64,000 nucleotides of DNA from Streptomyces sp. NBC_00510 (GCA_036013505.1 CP107851.1:868001-932000); one strand, 5' to 3'; numbered from the stretch's first letter, positions 23,821-38,591 are shown. Notes: a model not told the origin generated them from the sequence alone. Made by a program: numbers and translations.

Positions 23821-25370
23821 GGCCTGCGCCAGCTCCGTCCGTCTCGTGCGAGCATCTCGTCGGCCTCCGCGGGGCCCCAACTGCCCGCGGTGTACTGCGC
23901 GGGCCGTCCGTGCGTGTCCCAGTACTCCTCGATCGGGTCGAGGATCTTCCAGGACTCCTCGACCTCCAGGTGGCGGGGGAAGAGGTTGGCGTCACCGAGC
24001 AGCACGTCGAGGATGAGCCGCTCGTACGCCTCGGGGCTGGACTCGGTGAAGGACTCGCCGTAGGCGAAGTCCATCGTCACGTCGCGTATCTCCATCGACG
24101 TCCCGGGTACCTTCGAGCCGAAGCGCACCGTGATGCCCTCGTCGGGCTGGACGCGGATGACGATCGCGTTCTGCCCGAGTTCCTGCGTCGCCTCCGGGCC
24201 GAACGGGGAGTGCGGGGCGCGCTGGAAGACGACCGCGATCTCGGTGACGCGGCGGCCCAGGCGCTTGCCGGCCCGGAGGTAGAAGGGGACGCCCGCCCAG
24301 CGGCGGTTGTCGATCTCCAGCTTGATCGCGGCGTAGGTGTCGGTCCTGGACTCGGCGTCGATGCCGTCCTCCTCCAGGTATCCGTCCACCTCCTCGCCGC
24401 CCTGCCAGCCGTGCGCGTACTGCCCGCGCACGGTGTGCGCGCCCAGGTCGCCGGGGAGCCGTACCGCGCGCAGCACGTTCAGCTTCTCGGTGAGGAGCGA
24501 CTCGGCGTCGAAGGAGGCGGGCTCCTCCATCGCGGTCAGCGCGAGCAGCTGCAGGAGGTGGTTCTGGATGACGTCGCGCGCGGCGCCGATCCCGTCGTAA
24601 TAGCCCGCGCGGCCGCCGATGCCGATGTCCTCGGCCATCGTGATCTGCACGTGGTCGACGTAGGAACGGTTCCACAGCGGCTCGAACATCGTGTTGGCGA
24701 ACCGCAGCGCCAGGATGTTCTGGACCGTCTCCTTGCCCAGGTAGTGGTCGATCCGGAAGACCTGCTCCGGGGCGAACACCTCGTGGACGAGCGCGTTGAG
24801 TTCCCGCGCGCTGGCCAGGTCGTGGCCGAAGGGCTTCTCGATGACGGCGCGTCGCCAGGAGCCCTCGGGGGCGTCGGTGAGTCCGTGCTTCTTCAGCTGC
24901 CGCACGACCTTGGGGAAGAACTTCGGCGGTACGGACAGGTAGAACGCGTAGTTGCCGCTGGTCCCCCGGGTCGCGTCCAGCTCGTCCACGGTGACGGCGA
25001 GCTGCTTGAACGCGACGTCGTCGTCGAAGTCGCCGGGGATGAAGCGCATGCCCTCGGCGAGCTGCTGCCAGACCTCTTCGCGGAACGGCGTCCGGGCGTG
25101 CTCGCGGACCGAGTCGTGCACGACCTGGGCGAAGTCCTGGTCCGCCCAGTCGCGGCGGGCGAAGCCGACGAGCGAGAAGCCCGGCGGCAGCAGCCCGCGG
25201 TTGGCCAGGTCGTACACCGCCGGCATCAGCTTCTTGCGGGACAGGTCACCCGTCACGCCGAAGATCACCAGACCGGACGGGCCGGCGATGCGCGGCAGCC
25301 GCCGGTCGGACGGATCGCGCAGGGGGTTGGGCCACGGGGTGGTGGCGGGTGCGGTCGGGTCCTTGCTCAT
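23817..25370 (-). CDS. zwf: Glucose-6-phosphate 1-dehydrogenase
   Basis: A 517-residue enzyme that oxidises glucose-6-phosphate to 6-phosphogluconolactone and makes NADPH. The coenzyme motif [16 protein letters not shown] is near residue 35, the active-site RIDHYLGKE near 205, and IEKPFGHDL lies between them. The start is set by the ATGA overlap with the upstream tal stop, so the long upstream open frame is not used. With opcA coupled behind it, it is the core NADPH source of the operon. No 6-phosphogluconolactonase gene is present in this cluster. Confidence 0.95.
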   Translation of the reverse strand: MSKDPTAPATTPWPNPLRDPSDRRLPRIAGPSGLVIFGVTGDLSRKKLMPAVYDLANRGLLPPGFSLVGFARRDWADQDFAQVVHDSVREHARTPFREEVWQQLAEGMRFIPGDFDDDVAFKQLAVTVDELDATRGTSGNYAFYLSVPPKFFPKVVRQLKKHGLTDAPEGSWRRAVIEKPFGHDLASARELNALVHEVFAPEQVFRIDHYLGKETVQNILALRFANTMFEPLWNRSYVDHVQITMAEDIGIGGRAGYYDGIGAARDVIQNHLLQLLALTAMEEPASFDAESLLTEKLNVLRAVRLPGDLGAHTVRGQYAHGWQGGEEVDGYLEEDGIDAESRTDTYAAIKLEIDNRRWAGVPFYLRAGKRLGRRVTEIAVVFQRAPHSPFGPEATQELGQNAIVIRVQPDEGITVRFGSKVPGTSMEIRDVTMDFAYGESFTESSPEAYERLILDVLLGDANLFPRHLEVEESWKILDPIEEYWDTHGRPAQYTAGSWGPAEADEMLARDGRSWRRP

Positions 25371-26515
25371 CGCGCGTCGGCTCCCTTGCCGTTCAGTGCT
25401 GTTCCGATGGCCTGCAGCAGCTCGGCCCAGGCCGCCTCGAACTTCGCCACGCCCTCGTCCTCCAGCCGCCGGACGACCTCGTCGAGGGGGATCCCCAGTC
25501 GTTCCAGGGCCGTCAGGTCGGCGCCGGCCCGGTCGTGGCGGCTGGTGACGGTGTCGCCGTCGACGCGGCCGTGGTCGGCGACGGCGTCGAGCGTCGCCTC
25601 CGGCACGGTGGTGACCGTTCCGGGCGCGACGAGTTCCTCGACGTAGCGGGTGTCCCGGTACGCCGGGTCCTTCACGCCCGTGGAGGCCCACAGCGGCCGC
25701 TGCTCGTGGGCGCCCGCCGCGGCGAGCGCGGCCCAGCGGTCGCCGGCGAAGAACTCCCGCTGCGCCCGGTACGCCAGCCGGGCGTTGGCGAGCGCCGCCC
25801 TGCCCTTCAGGGCCGACGCCTCGTCCGTGCCCAGCTCCGTCAGCCGCCGGTCGACCTCCGTGTCGACGCGGGAGACGAAGAAGGAGGCGACGGAGTGCAC
25901 GGTGGACAGGTCGATCCCGGCCGCACGCGCCTTCTCCAGACCGGCCAGGTAGGCCTCCATGACCTCGCGGTGGCGCTCCGGCGAGAAGATCAGCGTGACG
26001 TTCACGCTGATGCCGAGGGCGGTGACCTCCGTGATGGCGGGCAGGCCCTCCGCGGTCGCCGGGATCTTGACCATCACGTTGGGGCGGTCGACCAGCCAGG
26101 CGAGCTGCCGGGCCTCGGCGACGGTCGCCCGTGTGCGGTGGGCCAGGCGCGGGTCGACCTCGATCGACACCCGGCCGTCCCGGCCGCCGGTCGCCTCGTA
26201 CACGGGTCGCAGGAGGTCGGCCGCGGCACGCACGTCGGCGGCGGTCATCATGCGGACGGCTTCGTCCGGGGTGACGCCGCGCGCGGCCAGGTCGGCGAGC
26301 TCTTCCCGGTAGTCCTCCCCCGAGCCGATGGCGGCCCGGAAGATGGACGGATTCGTGGTGATTCCCACCACACGTCCCGATGCGACGAGTCGGGCGAGGT
26401 CGCCGGAGGCGATGCGTCTGCGCGACAGGTCGTCCAGCCAGACCGAGACTCCCTCGGCGGCCAGTCGCTGCAACGGTTCCGCGGTTGCGGTTGGTTCTTC
26501 GTTCACTGTGATCAT
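25367..26515 (-). CDS. tal: Transaldolase
   Basis: A 382-residue transaldolase of the actinobacterial length class. GITTNPSIF near residue 55, the Schiff-base Lys in [15 protein letters not shown] and [15 protein letters not shown] are clear. It transfers dihydroxyacetone units between sugar phosphates in the non-oxidative branch. It is the first gene of the operon, and its start lies about 20 bases downstream of a SigR-type promoter match. GTG 26506 is an alternative start. A transketolase gene, often next to tal in Streptomyces, is absent; a degenerate sigma-factor-like gene occupies the upstream place. Confidence 0.94.
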   Translation of the reverse strand: MITVNEEPTATAEPLQRLAAEGVSVWLDDLSRRRIASGDLARLVASGRVVGITTNPSIFRAAIGSGEDYREELADLAARGVTPDEAVRMMTAADVRAAADLLRPVYEATGGRDGRVSIEVDPRLAHRTRATVAEARQLAWLVDRPNVMVKIPATAEGLPAITEVTALGISVNVTLIFSPERHREVMEAYLAGLEKARAAGIDLSTVHSVASFFVSRVDTEVDRRLTELGTDEASALKGRAALANARLAYRAQREFFAGDRWAALAAAGAHEQRPLWASTGVKDPAYRDTRYVEELVAPGTVTTVPEATLDAVADHGRVDGDTVTSRHDRAGADLTALERLGIPLDEVVRRLEDEGVAKFEAAWAELLQAIGTALNGKGADAR

Positions 26516-26534
26516 CTTCTTTCTGCGCTCGCGT

Positions 26535-26562
26535 CAACCGCGGCGGACCCCAAAGGATTCCC
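26535..26562 (-). promoter_or_regulatory. SigR-type promoter GGGAAT-N18-GTTG before tal-zwf-opcA-pgi-gnd
   Basis: On the minus strand GGGAAT (26557-26562), exactly 18 bases, then GTTG (26535-26538). This is the thiol-stress SigR consensus known from Streptomyces coelicolor. The predicted start point, 6-8 bases further on, leaves a short leader of about 12 bases before the tal ATG. Confidence 0.65.
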
Positions 26563-26723
26563 GGCTGTGGGGGGCCGTGTTTCCGCAGGTGACGGAGGTG
26601 TTCCTCCCCGCGGGCATGACAGCGCGGGCCCCGGGAATGTGACGAGCGATGAAGATCACGCCGCGCGTGGGTGCCGCGCGGGCCCGCCGGCCCTTGCCCG
26701 CCGCCTGTCCGCGCGACGACGTG

Positions 26724-27503
26724 TCATGCGGAGACGCTCCGCCCGGCACCGACGAGGTCGCCGGAGACGTACTCCTGCTCGGACGCCACCATGCGCGGGC
26801 CTTCGGCCGCCCACAGCCGCAGCCGGGCGTCGTGCAGCCAGTACGCCGCAATTGCTGCGGAAACATCCATGATGTCTGCTATCTCCTGATAGGCGAAGCC
26901 TTCAACGGCCGCGAGGTACACGGCGAACCGCTGCTCCTTCGGCAGCGTGAGGAGGGCGGCCCGGACGTCCTCCTCGGACAGCAGGACGAACTCGTCCAGC
27001 GCGGACACCCGCACCCCCTGCGGGATCCCGGACTCCGGCGGCAGCACGCACACCTCCGGGTGGGGACCGACGAACGCCGATGCCAGGAGGTCGTAGAGCC
27101 AGGCCCGGTGGTCGATGCCGTCGAGGAGGCGCGGGAACGCGGCGTACGCCCGGGTGAACACCTCCAGGACGAGCCCCTCCGCCTCGGCCGGGTCGCCCGT
27201 GACGCCCAACGCGGCCCGGTACACGGGGTCGAGGAGGGTCAGCACGTCACGCTCGAAGCGGGCCTCGCGCCCGGCGGAACCGTCCTCGTCGCCGACGGCC
27301 GGCCGCACCGGACCCTCGCCGGCCTGCCGGGCCTGCGGGGCGCGGACGGTCCTGCGGTGGCGGCCGCTCCCGGGAGCCGTACCGCTCCCCCGCACGTACG
27401 GTTCACCGTCGACGCTCCGGCCCCGGTGCCGGCCACCGCCCGGGCCGGACACCGCGTACCGGATTCCCGCGGTGGACTGGGCGTTCGTCGGCGACTGAGG
27501 CAT
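26724..27503 (-). CDS. Divergent SigR-like ECF sigma-factor family protein
   Basis: A 259-residue protein. After a disordered basic N-terminus of about 95 residues, FERDVLTLLDPVYRAALGVTGDPAEAEGLVLEVFTRAYAAF aligns with sigma region 2, and LTLPKEQRFAVYLAAVEGFAYQEIADIM with region 4.1 and the start of the helix-turn-helix. The backbone is recognisably SigR-type, but key positions differ. The usual AEDLVQET in region 2.2 is AEGLVLEV, and the region 4.2 recognition helix (normally like GTVMSRLHRGR) is SAAIAAYWLHDAR. It may not work as an ordinary sigma factor. No zinc anti-sigma gene is adjacent. The ATG has GGAAAGAG upstream. It is divergent from a MarR gene. Confidence 0.72.
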   Translation of the reverse strand: MPQSPTNAQSTAGIRYAVSGPGGGRHRGRSVDGEPYVRGSGTAPGSGRHRRTVRAPQARQAGEGPVRPAVGDEDGSAGREARFERDVLTLLDPVYRAALGVTGDPAEAEGLVLEVFTRAYAAFPRLLDGIDHRAWLYDLLASAFVGPHPEVCVLPPESGIPQGVRVSALDEFVLLSEEDVRAALLTLPKEQRFAVYLAAVEGFAYQEIADIMDVSAAIAAYWLHDARLRLWAAEGPRMVASEQEYVSGDLVGAGRSVSA

Positions 27504-27582
27504 GTGCGTCTCTTTCCGGGATGACCTGCTTGGTCGGTACGGTCGCGCGGGCAGGGGTGGCCACGCCGCACGGCTCGGCATT

Positions 27583-27627
27583 AATTGCTTCGCGCAGCAA
27601 ATATATATCCTTCGCGAAGCAAGTAAA
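27583..27627. promoter_or_regulatory. AT-rich operator region with GCAAGTAAA and CTTCGCGAAG repeats
   Basis: This patch between the divergent sigma-like and MarR genes contains TTGCTTCGCGCAGCAA, the palindrome CTTCGCGAAG and GCAAGTAAA (27619-27627), the last 9 bases before the Mar[12 protein letters not shown] in the middle is exceptional in this GC-rich DNA and may be a -10 region. Probable autoregulatory operator, able to act on both divergent genes. Confidence 0.5.
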
Positions 27628-27636
27628 GTGGGGGGC

Positions 27637-28113
27637 ATGCACGATGCCGCACACCGCCCGGAACCCGACCCGGATCTGCCAAATCCCCTCAATCCGGACG
27701 AAGAAGCCCTCATGCGGTCCCTCAGTCGTGTCATCTACGCCCTGCCCCGCGCGCTGGACGCCGACATGACCCGCGAGCAGCGGCTCCCCCTCATCGAGTA
27801 CCGGGCGATGATGAACCTCTCGGAGGCGCCCGGGCGGCGGATGCGGATGAGCGACCTCGCCGCCGCCTGCGAGATGTCGCTCAGCGGCATGACGGGCGTG
27901 GTGCGCCGGCTGGAAGGCCAGGGATTCATCCGGCGGGTCAGGTGCGAGCGGGACGCCCGGGGCTCGAACGCCGTCCTCACCGACGCCGGGCTGGCCCGCC
28001 TGGAGGAGGCCTGGCCGACCCACCTGGCCTCCATGCGCCGCCACTTCCTGGACCACCTCGCCGGTCTCGACCTCCGGGCGCTCAGCGCGGCGCTGCGTGG
28101 CGCGGCGACCTGA
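27637..28113 (+). CDS. MarR family regulator (paralogue B)
   Basis: A 158-residue MarR protein, same length as the one encoded at the left end of the window and highly similar along its whole length. The helix-turn-helix reads RMRMSDLAAACEMSLSGMTGVVRRLEGQGFI, and the wing has DARGSNAVLTDAGLARL. The two differ mainly in the first 20 residues and the C-terminal end of the recognition region. The start is chosen by GGGGGG directly upstream and by the GCAAGTAAA box at the same distance as in the paralogue. It is divergent from the sigma-like gene, suggesting it controls that gene as well as itself. The ligand is unknown. Confidence 0.88.
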   Translation: MHDAAHRPEPDPDLPNPLNPDEEALMRSLSRVIYALPRALDADMTREQRLPLIEYRAMMNLSEAPGRRMRMSDLAAACEMSLSGMTGVVRRLEGQGFIRRVRCERDARGSNAVLTDAGLARLEEAWPTHLASMRRHFLDHLAGLDLRALSAALRGAAT

Positions 28114-28261
28114 CCCCGCCCCTTTCCCGAGGTCAGAGCCGCGCCGACGCACCCGTACCCCCGCAGCAGTGCGAGGACCTGATCTCGCGCCGCGCCGTCC
28201 GGGACGTGCATACTCAGGCCCTGCGGGCGCGCCGGCACCCGCGACGATCGGGAGGTACGCG

Positions 28262-29266
28262 ATGGTGTCGTCGTCAGGGACGGAATCCCGGAGGGTCACG
28301 ATCCACGACGTCGCCCGGTCCGCGGGGGTGTCCCGGCAGACCGTGTCGCGGGCGCTCAACGACAAGGACGAGATCGACGGCACCACCAAGCAGCGTGTGC
28401 TGGAGGCCGCCCGCGAGCTCGGCTACCGGCCGAGCCGCTTCGCCCGCGGCCTGGTCCGGCAGGACACCACCACGATCGGGCTGGTCATCCCCGACCTGCT
28501 CAACCCGTTCTTCACCGAGGTCGCCGCGGCCGCGCTGGAGGCGGCCCGGGCGCGCGGCTGGCACGTCGTCGTCTACGACACCGGGGACAGGGCCGAGGAG
28601 GAGTTCGGCACCCTGCAGGTGATCGCCTCGCAAGTGGACGCGGTCGTCGGCTACTTCAGCTGCTCCGAGCACGACCTCGAACGCTTCACCCGCGGAGTGC
28701 CCGTGGTGCTCATCGGGCGTGAGCACCACACGGCGCGGTTCAGCTCGATCCGCATCGACGGCGAGGAGGGCGTGAACGCCGCGGTCGCGCACCTGGTCGC
28801 CGCGGGCCACCGCCACATCGGCATGCTCGACCACGACGGCCGTGCCGAGCCGAGCGTCCGGCGCGAGTGGTTCGCCACGGCCGCGGCGGCCCACGGGATC
28901 GACGCGGGCAGGGTGGTCGGGGCCGCCCAGTCGGCCGACGGCGGCGGGACGGCGCTCAGGAAGCTGCTGGCCGCACATCCCGACGTCACCGCGGTCTTCA
29001 CCTTCAACGACATCATCGCCATCGGCGCCCTGCGCGAGGCGCGCCGGCTCGGCAGGGCCGTCCCCGAGGACCTCGCCGTGGTCGGCTTCGACGGACTGCA
29101 GCTCGGCACGCTCGTGGAGCCCCCGCTGTCCAGCGTCGCGCTCGACACGCGCCGGCTCGGCGCGCTCGCCATCGACCAGGTCGCACGGCTGCTGACCGGG
29201 CTGGAACCGCTCGGGGCCGACGACCTCGTCGTCCGCGCCGAGCTGCGGCTGAGCGGCTCCGCTTAA
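28262..29266 (+). CDS. LacI family transcriptional regulator
   Basis: A 334-residue repressor. The N-terminal helix-turn-helix VTIHDVARSAGVSRQTVSRALNDKDEI and the hinge helix LGYRPSRFARGL are clear. The effector-binding core contains IGLVIPDLLNPFF, the dimer-interface region and TFNDIIAIGALREARRLGR, with VVGFDGLQLG near the C-terminus. GGAGG is 6 bases before the ATG. It is followed by a sugar ABC transporter and two glycosidases on the same strand. A tandem palindrome between this gene and the binding-protein gene is its likely operator. The inducer is probably a mannoside or galactoside, judging by the enzymes. Confidence 0.93.
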   Translation: MVSSSGTESRRVTIHDVARSAGVSRQTVSRALNDKDEIDGTTKQRVLEAARELGYRPSRFARGLVRQDTTTIGLVIPDLLNPFFTEVAAAALEAARARGWHVVVYDTGDRAEEEFGTLQVIASQVDAVVGYFSCSEHDLERFTRGVPVVLIGREHHTARFSSIRIDGEEGVNAAVAHLVAAGHRHIGMLDHDGRAEPSVRREWFATAAAAHGIDAGRVVGAAQSADGGGTALRKLLAAHPDVTAVFTFNDIIAIGALREARRLGRAVPEDLAVVGFDGLQLGTLVEPPLSSVALDTRRLGALAIDQVARLLTGLEPLGADDLVVRAELRLSGSA

Positions 29267-29348
29267 CCTGCCGGACCCGTGTGCGCCGCAAAGTCTTGAC
29301 ACTTGACGGCGCCGGAGCGCACACTTCCGAACAATTCTCAATGGCCCC

Positions 29349-29384
29349 GTGAGCGTTCACGTGAACGCTCACGTGAACGCTCAC
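29349..29384. promoter_or_regulatory. Tandem LacI-type operator before the sugar-uptake operon
   Basis: GTGAGCGTTCAC joined to its own reverse complement makes a perfect 24-bp palindrome (29349-29372), directly followed by a third GTGAACGCTCAC (29373-29384). Overlapping TGAACGCTCA units resemble LacI-family operators. It lies 160 bases before the binding-protein start; a weak TTGACA (29296-29301) is just upstream. Confidence 0.7.
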
Positions 29385-29543
29385 GGGACCGGAACACGTG
29401 GTTTTGCCCAACCTTGCGACGGCGCTCGGTGCGTGCACCGGAACCCGTCGCTCCCCCTGTCCCTTCTCTCCAGCACGGCCCGCCTGAGGTGTCAACGTCG
29501 ACCCGGCTGGCGCCCACGCCAGTCGTCCTCCGGAACGGAAACC

Positions 29544-30881
29544 ATGAGCAGCACAGTCACGCGCATCCGCGTCGCCGCCGTCGCCGCGGCAGCCAGCATC
29601 GCCGTACTCGCCGGATGCTCATCGCCGGCCCCTTCGGGTGACAGCGCATCGGCAGACGCCTGCGCGCCCGCGAAGGGCAAAGTCACCCTCCAGTACTGGA
29701 ACACCGTTCCCGGCATGGACGAAGTCGTCGCGCTGTGGAACAAGAAGAACCCGAACATCCAGGTCGAGACGAAGAACATCTCCAACGACCAGTACGGCAC
29801 CATCGGCAACGCCCTCAAGGCGGGCAAGGCGCCGGACCTCGCCCAGGTCGGCTACGACGAACTGCCCAACCTGCGGAGCCAGGACGCCTTCGCGGACGCC
29901 TCCGCCTGCAAGGCGGCCACCGACGCCAAGTCGGCGTTCGTGCCTTGGACCTGGTCGCAGGCCAGCTTCGGCGGCACCGGGGTGTTCGCCATCCCGCAGG
30001 ACACCGGCCCGATGGCCCTGTACGTGCGCAGCGACATCTTCAAGAAGCACGGCCTGGAGATCCCCAAGACCTGGGACGAGTACGCGACCGAGGCGCAGAA
30101 GCTGCACAAGGCGGACCCGAACCTCAGCATGACGTTCTTCGACCCGAACAACGCCGAGTGGTTCAACGGACTCCTCTGGCAGAACAGCGCCGAGATGTAC
30201 TCCTACTCCGGCGACAAGTGGCACGTCGCCGTCGAGTCCGAGCAGAGCAAGCAGGTCGCCGACTACTGGCAGAAGCTGATCGACGCCAAGCTGGTGCGGA
30301 CCGACCTCGCCCACGGCTCGACGCAGATGTACACGGCGTACCAGAAGGACCAGATCGCCACCTACGTCGGCGCCGCCTGGGGCTACAGCATGTTCCGCGA
30401 CAACCTCCCCAAGCAGGCCGGCAAGTGGTCGATCGTGCCGATGCCGACCTGGGGTTCGAGCGCCGCGTCCGGTGACTGGGGCGGCTCCACCGTCGCCTTC
30501 ATGAAGGGCGGCAAGCACCCGTACGAGTCGGTCAAGTTCAACACCTGGCTGAACACCGACCCCGAGGCCCTCGCGCTGGAGAACAAGCTGGGCGGCCTCT
30601 ACCCGGCGGCCACCGCCGGTCTGGCGCTCCCCGCGCTCTCCCAGGGCGTGGCCTACTACGACAACGAGAAGATCTTCGACGTCTTCGCCGAGTCGTCCAA
30701 GAACATCGACACCGAGTTCACCTGGGGCCCGACCCAGAAGACGGTCAACCTGGCGCTCCAGGACGCGATGGCCAAGGCGACCGCCGGTGACGGCACCGTC
30801 GCCGACGCCCTCACGGCCGCCCAGGACGCCGCGCTGAAGTCCATGAAGGACCAGGCGATCCCGGCCACGGCGGGCAAGTGA
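29544..30881 (+). CDS. Sugar ABC transporter substrate-binding lipoprotein
   Basis: A 445-residue extracellular binding protein of the MalE/cluster-1 family. The lipoprotein signal peptide ends at lipobox VLAGC (Cys about residue 26). Family signatures include VTLQYWNTVPGMDEVVALWNKKNPNIQV and APDLAQVGYDELPNL, then AIPQDTGPMALYVRSDIFKKHGLEIPKTWDEY, with aromatic residues that stack on sugars. The start has GGAA upstream; an in-frame ATG-less extension is ignored. It is the first gene of the uptake operon, followed after 7 bases by the first permease gene. No ATPase gene is present, so it probably uses a shared MsiK-type ATPase as usual in Streptomyces. Confidence 0.93.
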   Translation: MSSTVTRIRVAAVAAAASIAVLAGCSSPAPSGDSASADACAPAKGKVTLQYWNTVPGMDEVVALWNKKNPNIQVETKNISNDQYGTIGNALKAGKAPDLAQVGYDELPNLRSQDAFADASACKAATDAKSAFVPWTWSQASFGGTGVFAIPQDTGPMALYVRSDIFKKHGLEIPKTWDEYATEAQKLHKADPNLSMTFFDPNNAEWFNGLLWQNSAEMYSYSGDKWHVAVESEQSKQVADYWQKLIDAKLVRTDLAHGSTQMYTAYQKDQIATYVGAAWGYSMFRDNLPKQAGKWSIVPMPTWGSSAASGDWGGSTVAFMKGGKHPYESVKFNTWLNTDPEALALENKLGGLYPAATAGLALPALSQGVAYYDNEKIFDVFAESSKNIDTEFTWGPTQKTVNLALQDAMAKATAGDGTVADALTAAQDAALKSMKDQAIPATAGK

Positions 30882-30888
30882 CCGTCGC

Positions 30889-31839
30889 ATGACCGACCTC
30901 GCAACCCGCGCGACGCGCGGGGTGGCGACCACCGAGGGCCGCCGTCGCCGCCACAACGGCGGCGGCCCCCGGGCGGGCACCATCGCCGCGTTCGTGACCC
31001 CGTTCTTCCTGCCGTTCGTCCTCTTCTACCTGGTGCCGATCGGCTACGCGCTCTGGCAGAGCCTGCTCGTCGTGCGCCGCACCGGCGGCCAGTACGGCAC
31101 GTCGTACACGACCTTCGGCGGTCTGGAGCAGTACACGCAGGTCTTCCAGAACACCGAGTTCTGGGGCAGCATCGGCCGCATCGGGCTGTTCGGCATCGTG
31201 CAGGTGCCGGTGATGCTCTTCGTGGCGCTGGTCATGGCGCTGCTGCTCGACACCCCCCTGCTGAAGCTCAAGGCGTTCTTCCGCATCTCGGCGTTCATGC
31301 CGTACGCCGTGCCCGGCGTCATCGCCGCGATCATGTGGTCGTACCTCTACTCGCCGCAGATCAGCCCGGTCGTCGACCTGCTCAAGGGCGTCGGCCTCCA
31401 GCCCGACTTCCTCGGTCCGGGTGCCGTGCTGTGGTCGACGGCGAACGTGTCGACCTGGCTGTGGACCGGCTACAACATGCTGATCATGTTCTCCGCGCTG
31501 CAGTCGATCCCGCAGGAGCTCTACGAGGCCGCCAAGCTCGACGGCGCCAGCAACTGGGCCATCGCGTGGCGGATCAAGGTGCCGATCATCGCCCCGTCGG
31601 TCGTCCTGACCACGGTGTTCTCCATCATCGGCACGCTGCAGCTGTACGCCGAGCCGGCGGTGCTGCGCCAGATCTCCTCGAACATCTCGAGCACCTTCAC
31701 CCCGAACATGCTCGCGTACACGGTGGCCTCCGGGAACAACTACCAGCAGGCGGCGGCGATCTCCGTGGTCATCGCCGTGATCACCTTCGTCTTGAGCTTC
31801 GGGTTCATGCGACTGACCTCGAAGAGGGCCGGACTGTGA
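30889..31839 (+). CDS. Sugar ABC transporter permease (MalF-type)
   Basis: A 316-residue inner-membrane permease. After a basic N-terminus, six transmembrane segments begin with FVTPFFLPFVLFYLVPIGYALWQSLL. The conserved EAA loop reads YEAAKLDGASNWAIAWRIKVPIIAPS and docks to the ATPase. Its last codons overlap the next permease gene as GTGA. Confidence 0.93.
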   Translation: MTDLATRATRGVATTEGRRRRHNGGGPRAGTIAAFVTPFFLPFVLFYLVPIGYALWQSLLVVRRTGGQYGTSYTTFGGLEQYTQVFQNTEFWGSIGRIGLFGIVQVPVMLFVALVMALLLDTPLLKLKAFFRISAFMPYAVPGVIAAIMWSYLYSPQISPVVDLLKGVGLQPDFLGPGAVLWSTANVSTWLWTGYNMLIMFSALQSIPQELYEAAKLDGASNWAIAWRIKVPIIAPSVVLTTVFSIIGTLQLYAEPAVLRQISSNISSTFTPNMLAYTVASGNNYQQAAAISVVIAVITFVLSFGFMRLTSKRAGL

Positions 31840-32693
31840 GCGACCAGACCCCGATCCGCGAGAGCCGCGTCAGCCGCACGGCGGCCACGGCCCTGATGTT
31901 CCTGCTGGCGGTCTACTTCCTGCTGCCGGTCTACTTCCTGGTCGTGGCGGCGACGAAGCCGCAGGGCGACCTCGCCTCCACCAACGGCCTGGCGTTCTCG
32001 CACTTCGACCTCTTCGCCAACCTCGACACCCTCTTCACCCGCAGCGACGGCATCTTCGGGCGCTGGGCGCTGAACAGCGTGCTGTACGCGGTGCTGGGCG
32101 CGGCGGTCGGCACCCTGATCTCGGCGCTGTGCGGCTACGCGCTCGCCAAGTTCCCCTTCCGGGGCCGCGAGTTCCTCTTCTCCGTCATCCTCGGCGGGAT
32201 CCTCGTACCGACCACCGCGCTCGCGCTGCCGCTGTTCCTGCTGTTCTCGGCGACCGGGCTCGTCAACACCTACCTCGCGGTGTTCCTGCCCAGCATCGTC
32301 AGCCCGTTCGGCGTCTACCTGGCCCGGATCTTCGCCGCGTCGGCCGTCCCCCAGGAGATCCTGGAGTCGGCGCGCCTCGACGGGGCCGGGGAGTTCCGGA
32401 CGTTCTTCTCGGTGGCGTTCAAGCTGATGACGCCCTCGCTGGTGACCATCTTCCTGTTCCAGTTCGTCGCGATCTGGAACAACTTCTTCCTGCCGATGGT
32501 GATGCTGCAGAAGGAGTCGCTCTTCCCGATCACGCTCGGCCTGTACCAGTGGAACGGCCAGACCGCCCGCGCCCCGCTCCTGCAGGAGTCGGTGATCACC
32601 GGTTCGCTGGTCTCGATCGTGCCCGTGATCCTCGTGTTCATCCTCCTCCAGCGGTTCTGGCGCACCGGACTGGCCGCCGGCTCGCTCCGCTAG
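31836..32693 (+). CDS. Sugar ABC transporter permease (MalG-type)
   Basis: A 285-residue partner permease starting at GTG inside the previous stop (GTGA). Six transmembrane helices start with ALMFLLAVYFLLPVYFLVVAATKPQG; the EAA loop is LESARLDGAGEFRTFFSVAFKLMTPS. The C-terminus FWRTGLAAGSLR is typical of MalG-like proteins. It completes the importer with the binding protein upstream. Confidence 0.93.
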   Translation: MSDQTPIRESRVSRTAATALMFLLAVYFLLPVYFLVVAATKPQGDLASTNGLAFSHFDLFANLDTLFTRSDGIFGRWALNSVLYAVLGAAVGTLISALCGYALAKFPFRGREFLFSVILGGILVPTTALALPLFLLFSATGLVNTYLAVFLPSIVSPFGVYLARIFAASAVPQEILESARLDGAGEFRTFFSVAFKLMTPSLVTIFLFQFVAIWNNFFLPMVMLQKESLFPITLGLYQWNGQTARAPLLQESVITGSLVSIVPVILVFILLQRFWRTGLAAGSLR

Positions 32694-32767
32694 CCCCGCG
32701 CCGGCACCCTGCCCTCCCTCGCCCTCCCTCCCCCCGCCGCCCCGCCAGCACAGAAGGTCCCGTTGCC

Positions 32768-38583
<5,816 letters not shown>

Positions 38584-38591
38584 AGTTCCGA

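Noticed and set aside
25371..26537. Apparent 906-residue fusion of zwf with upstream sequence
   Set aside because: The upstream part is the wrong frame of tal. The zwf start is fixed by the ATGA overlap with the tal stop codon.
29296..29325. TTGACA with CACACT 18 bases later as promoter of the sugar operon
   Set aside because: The -35 is good but the -10 is poor, so it was not listed as a separate promoter.
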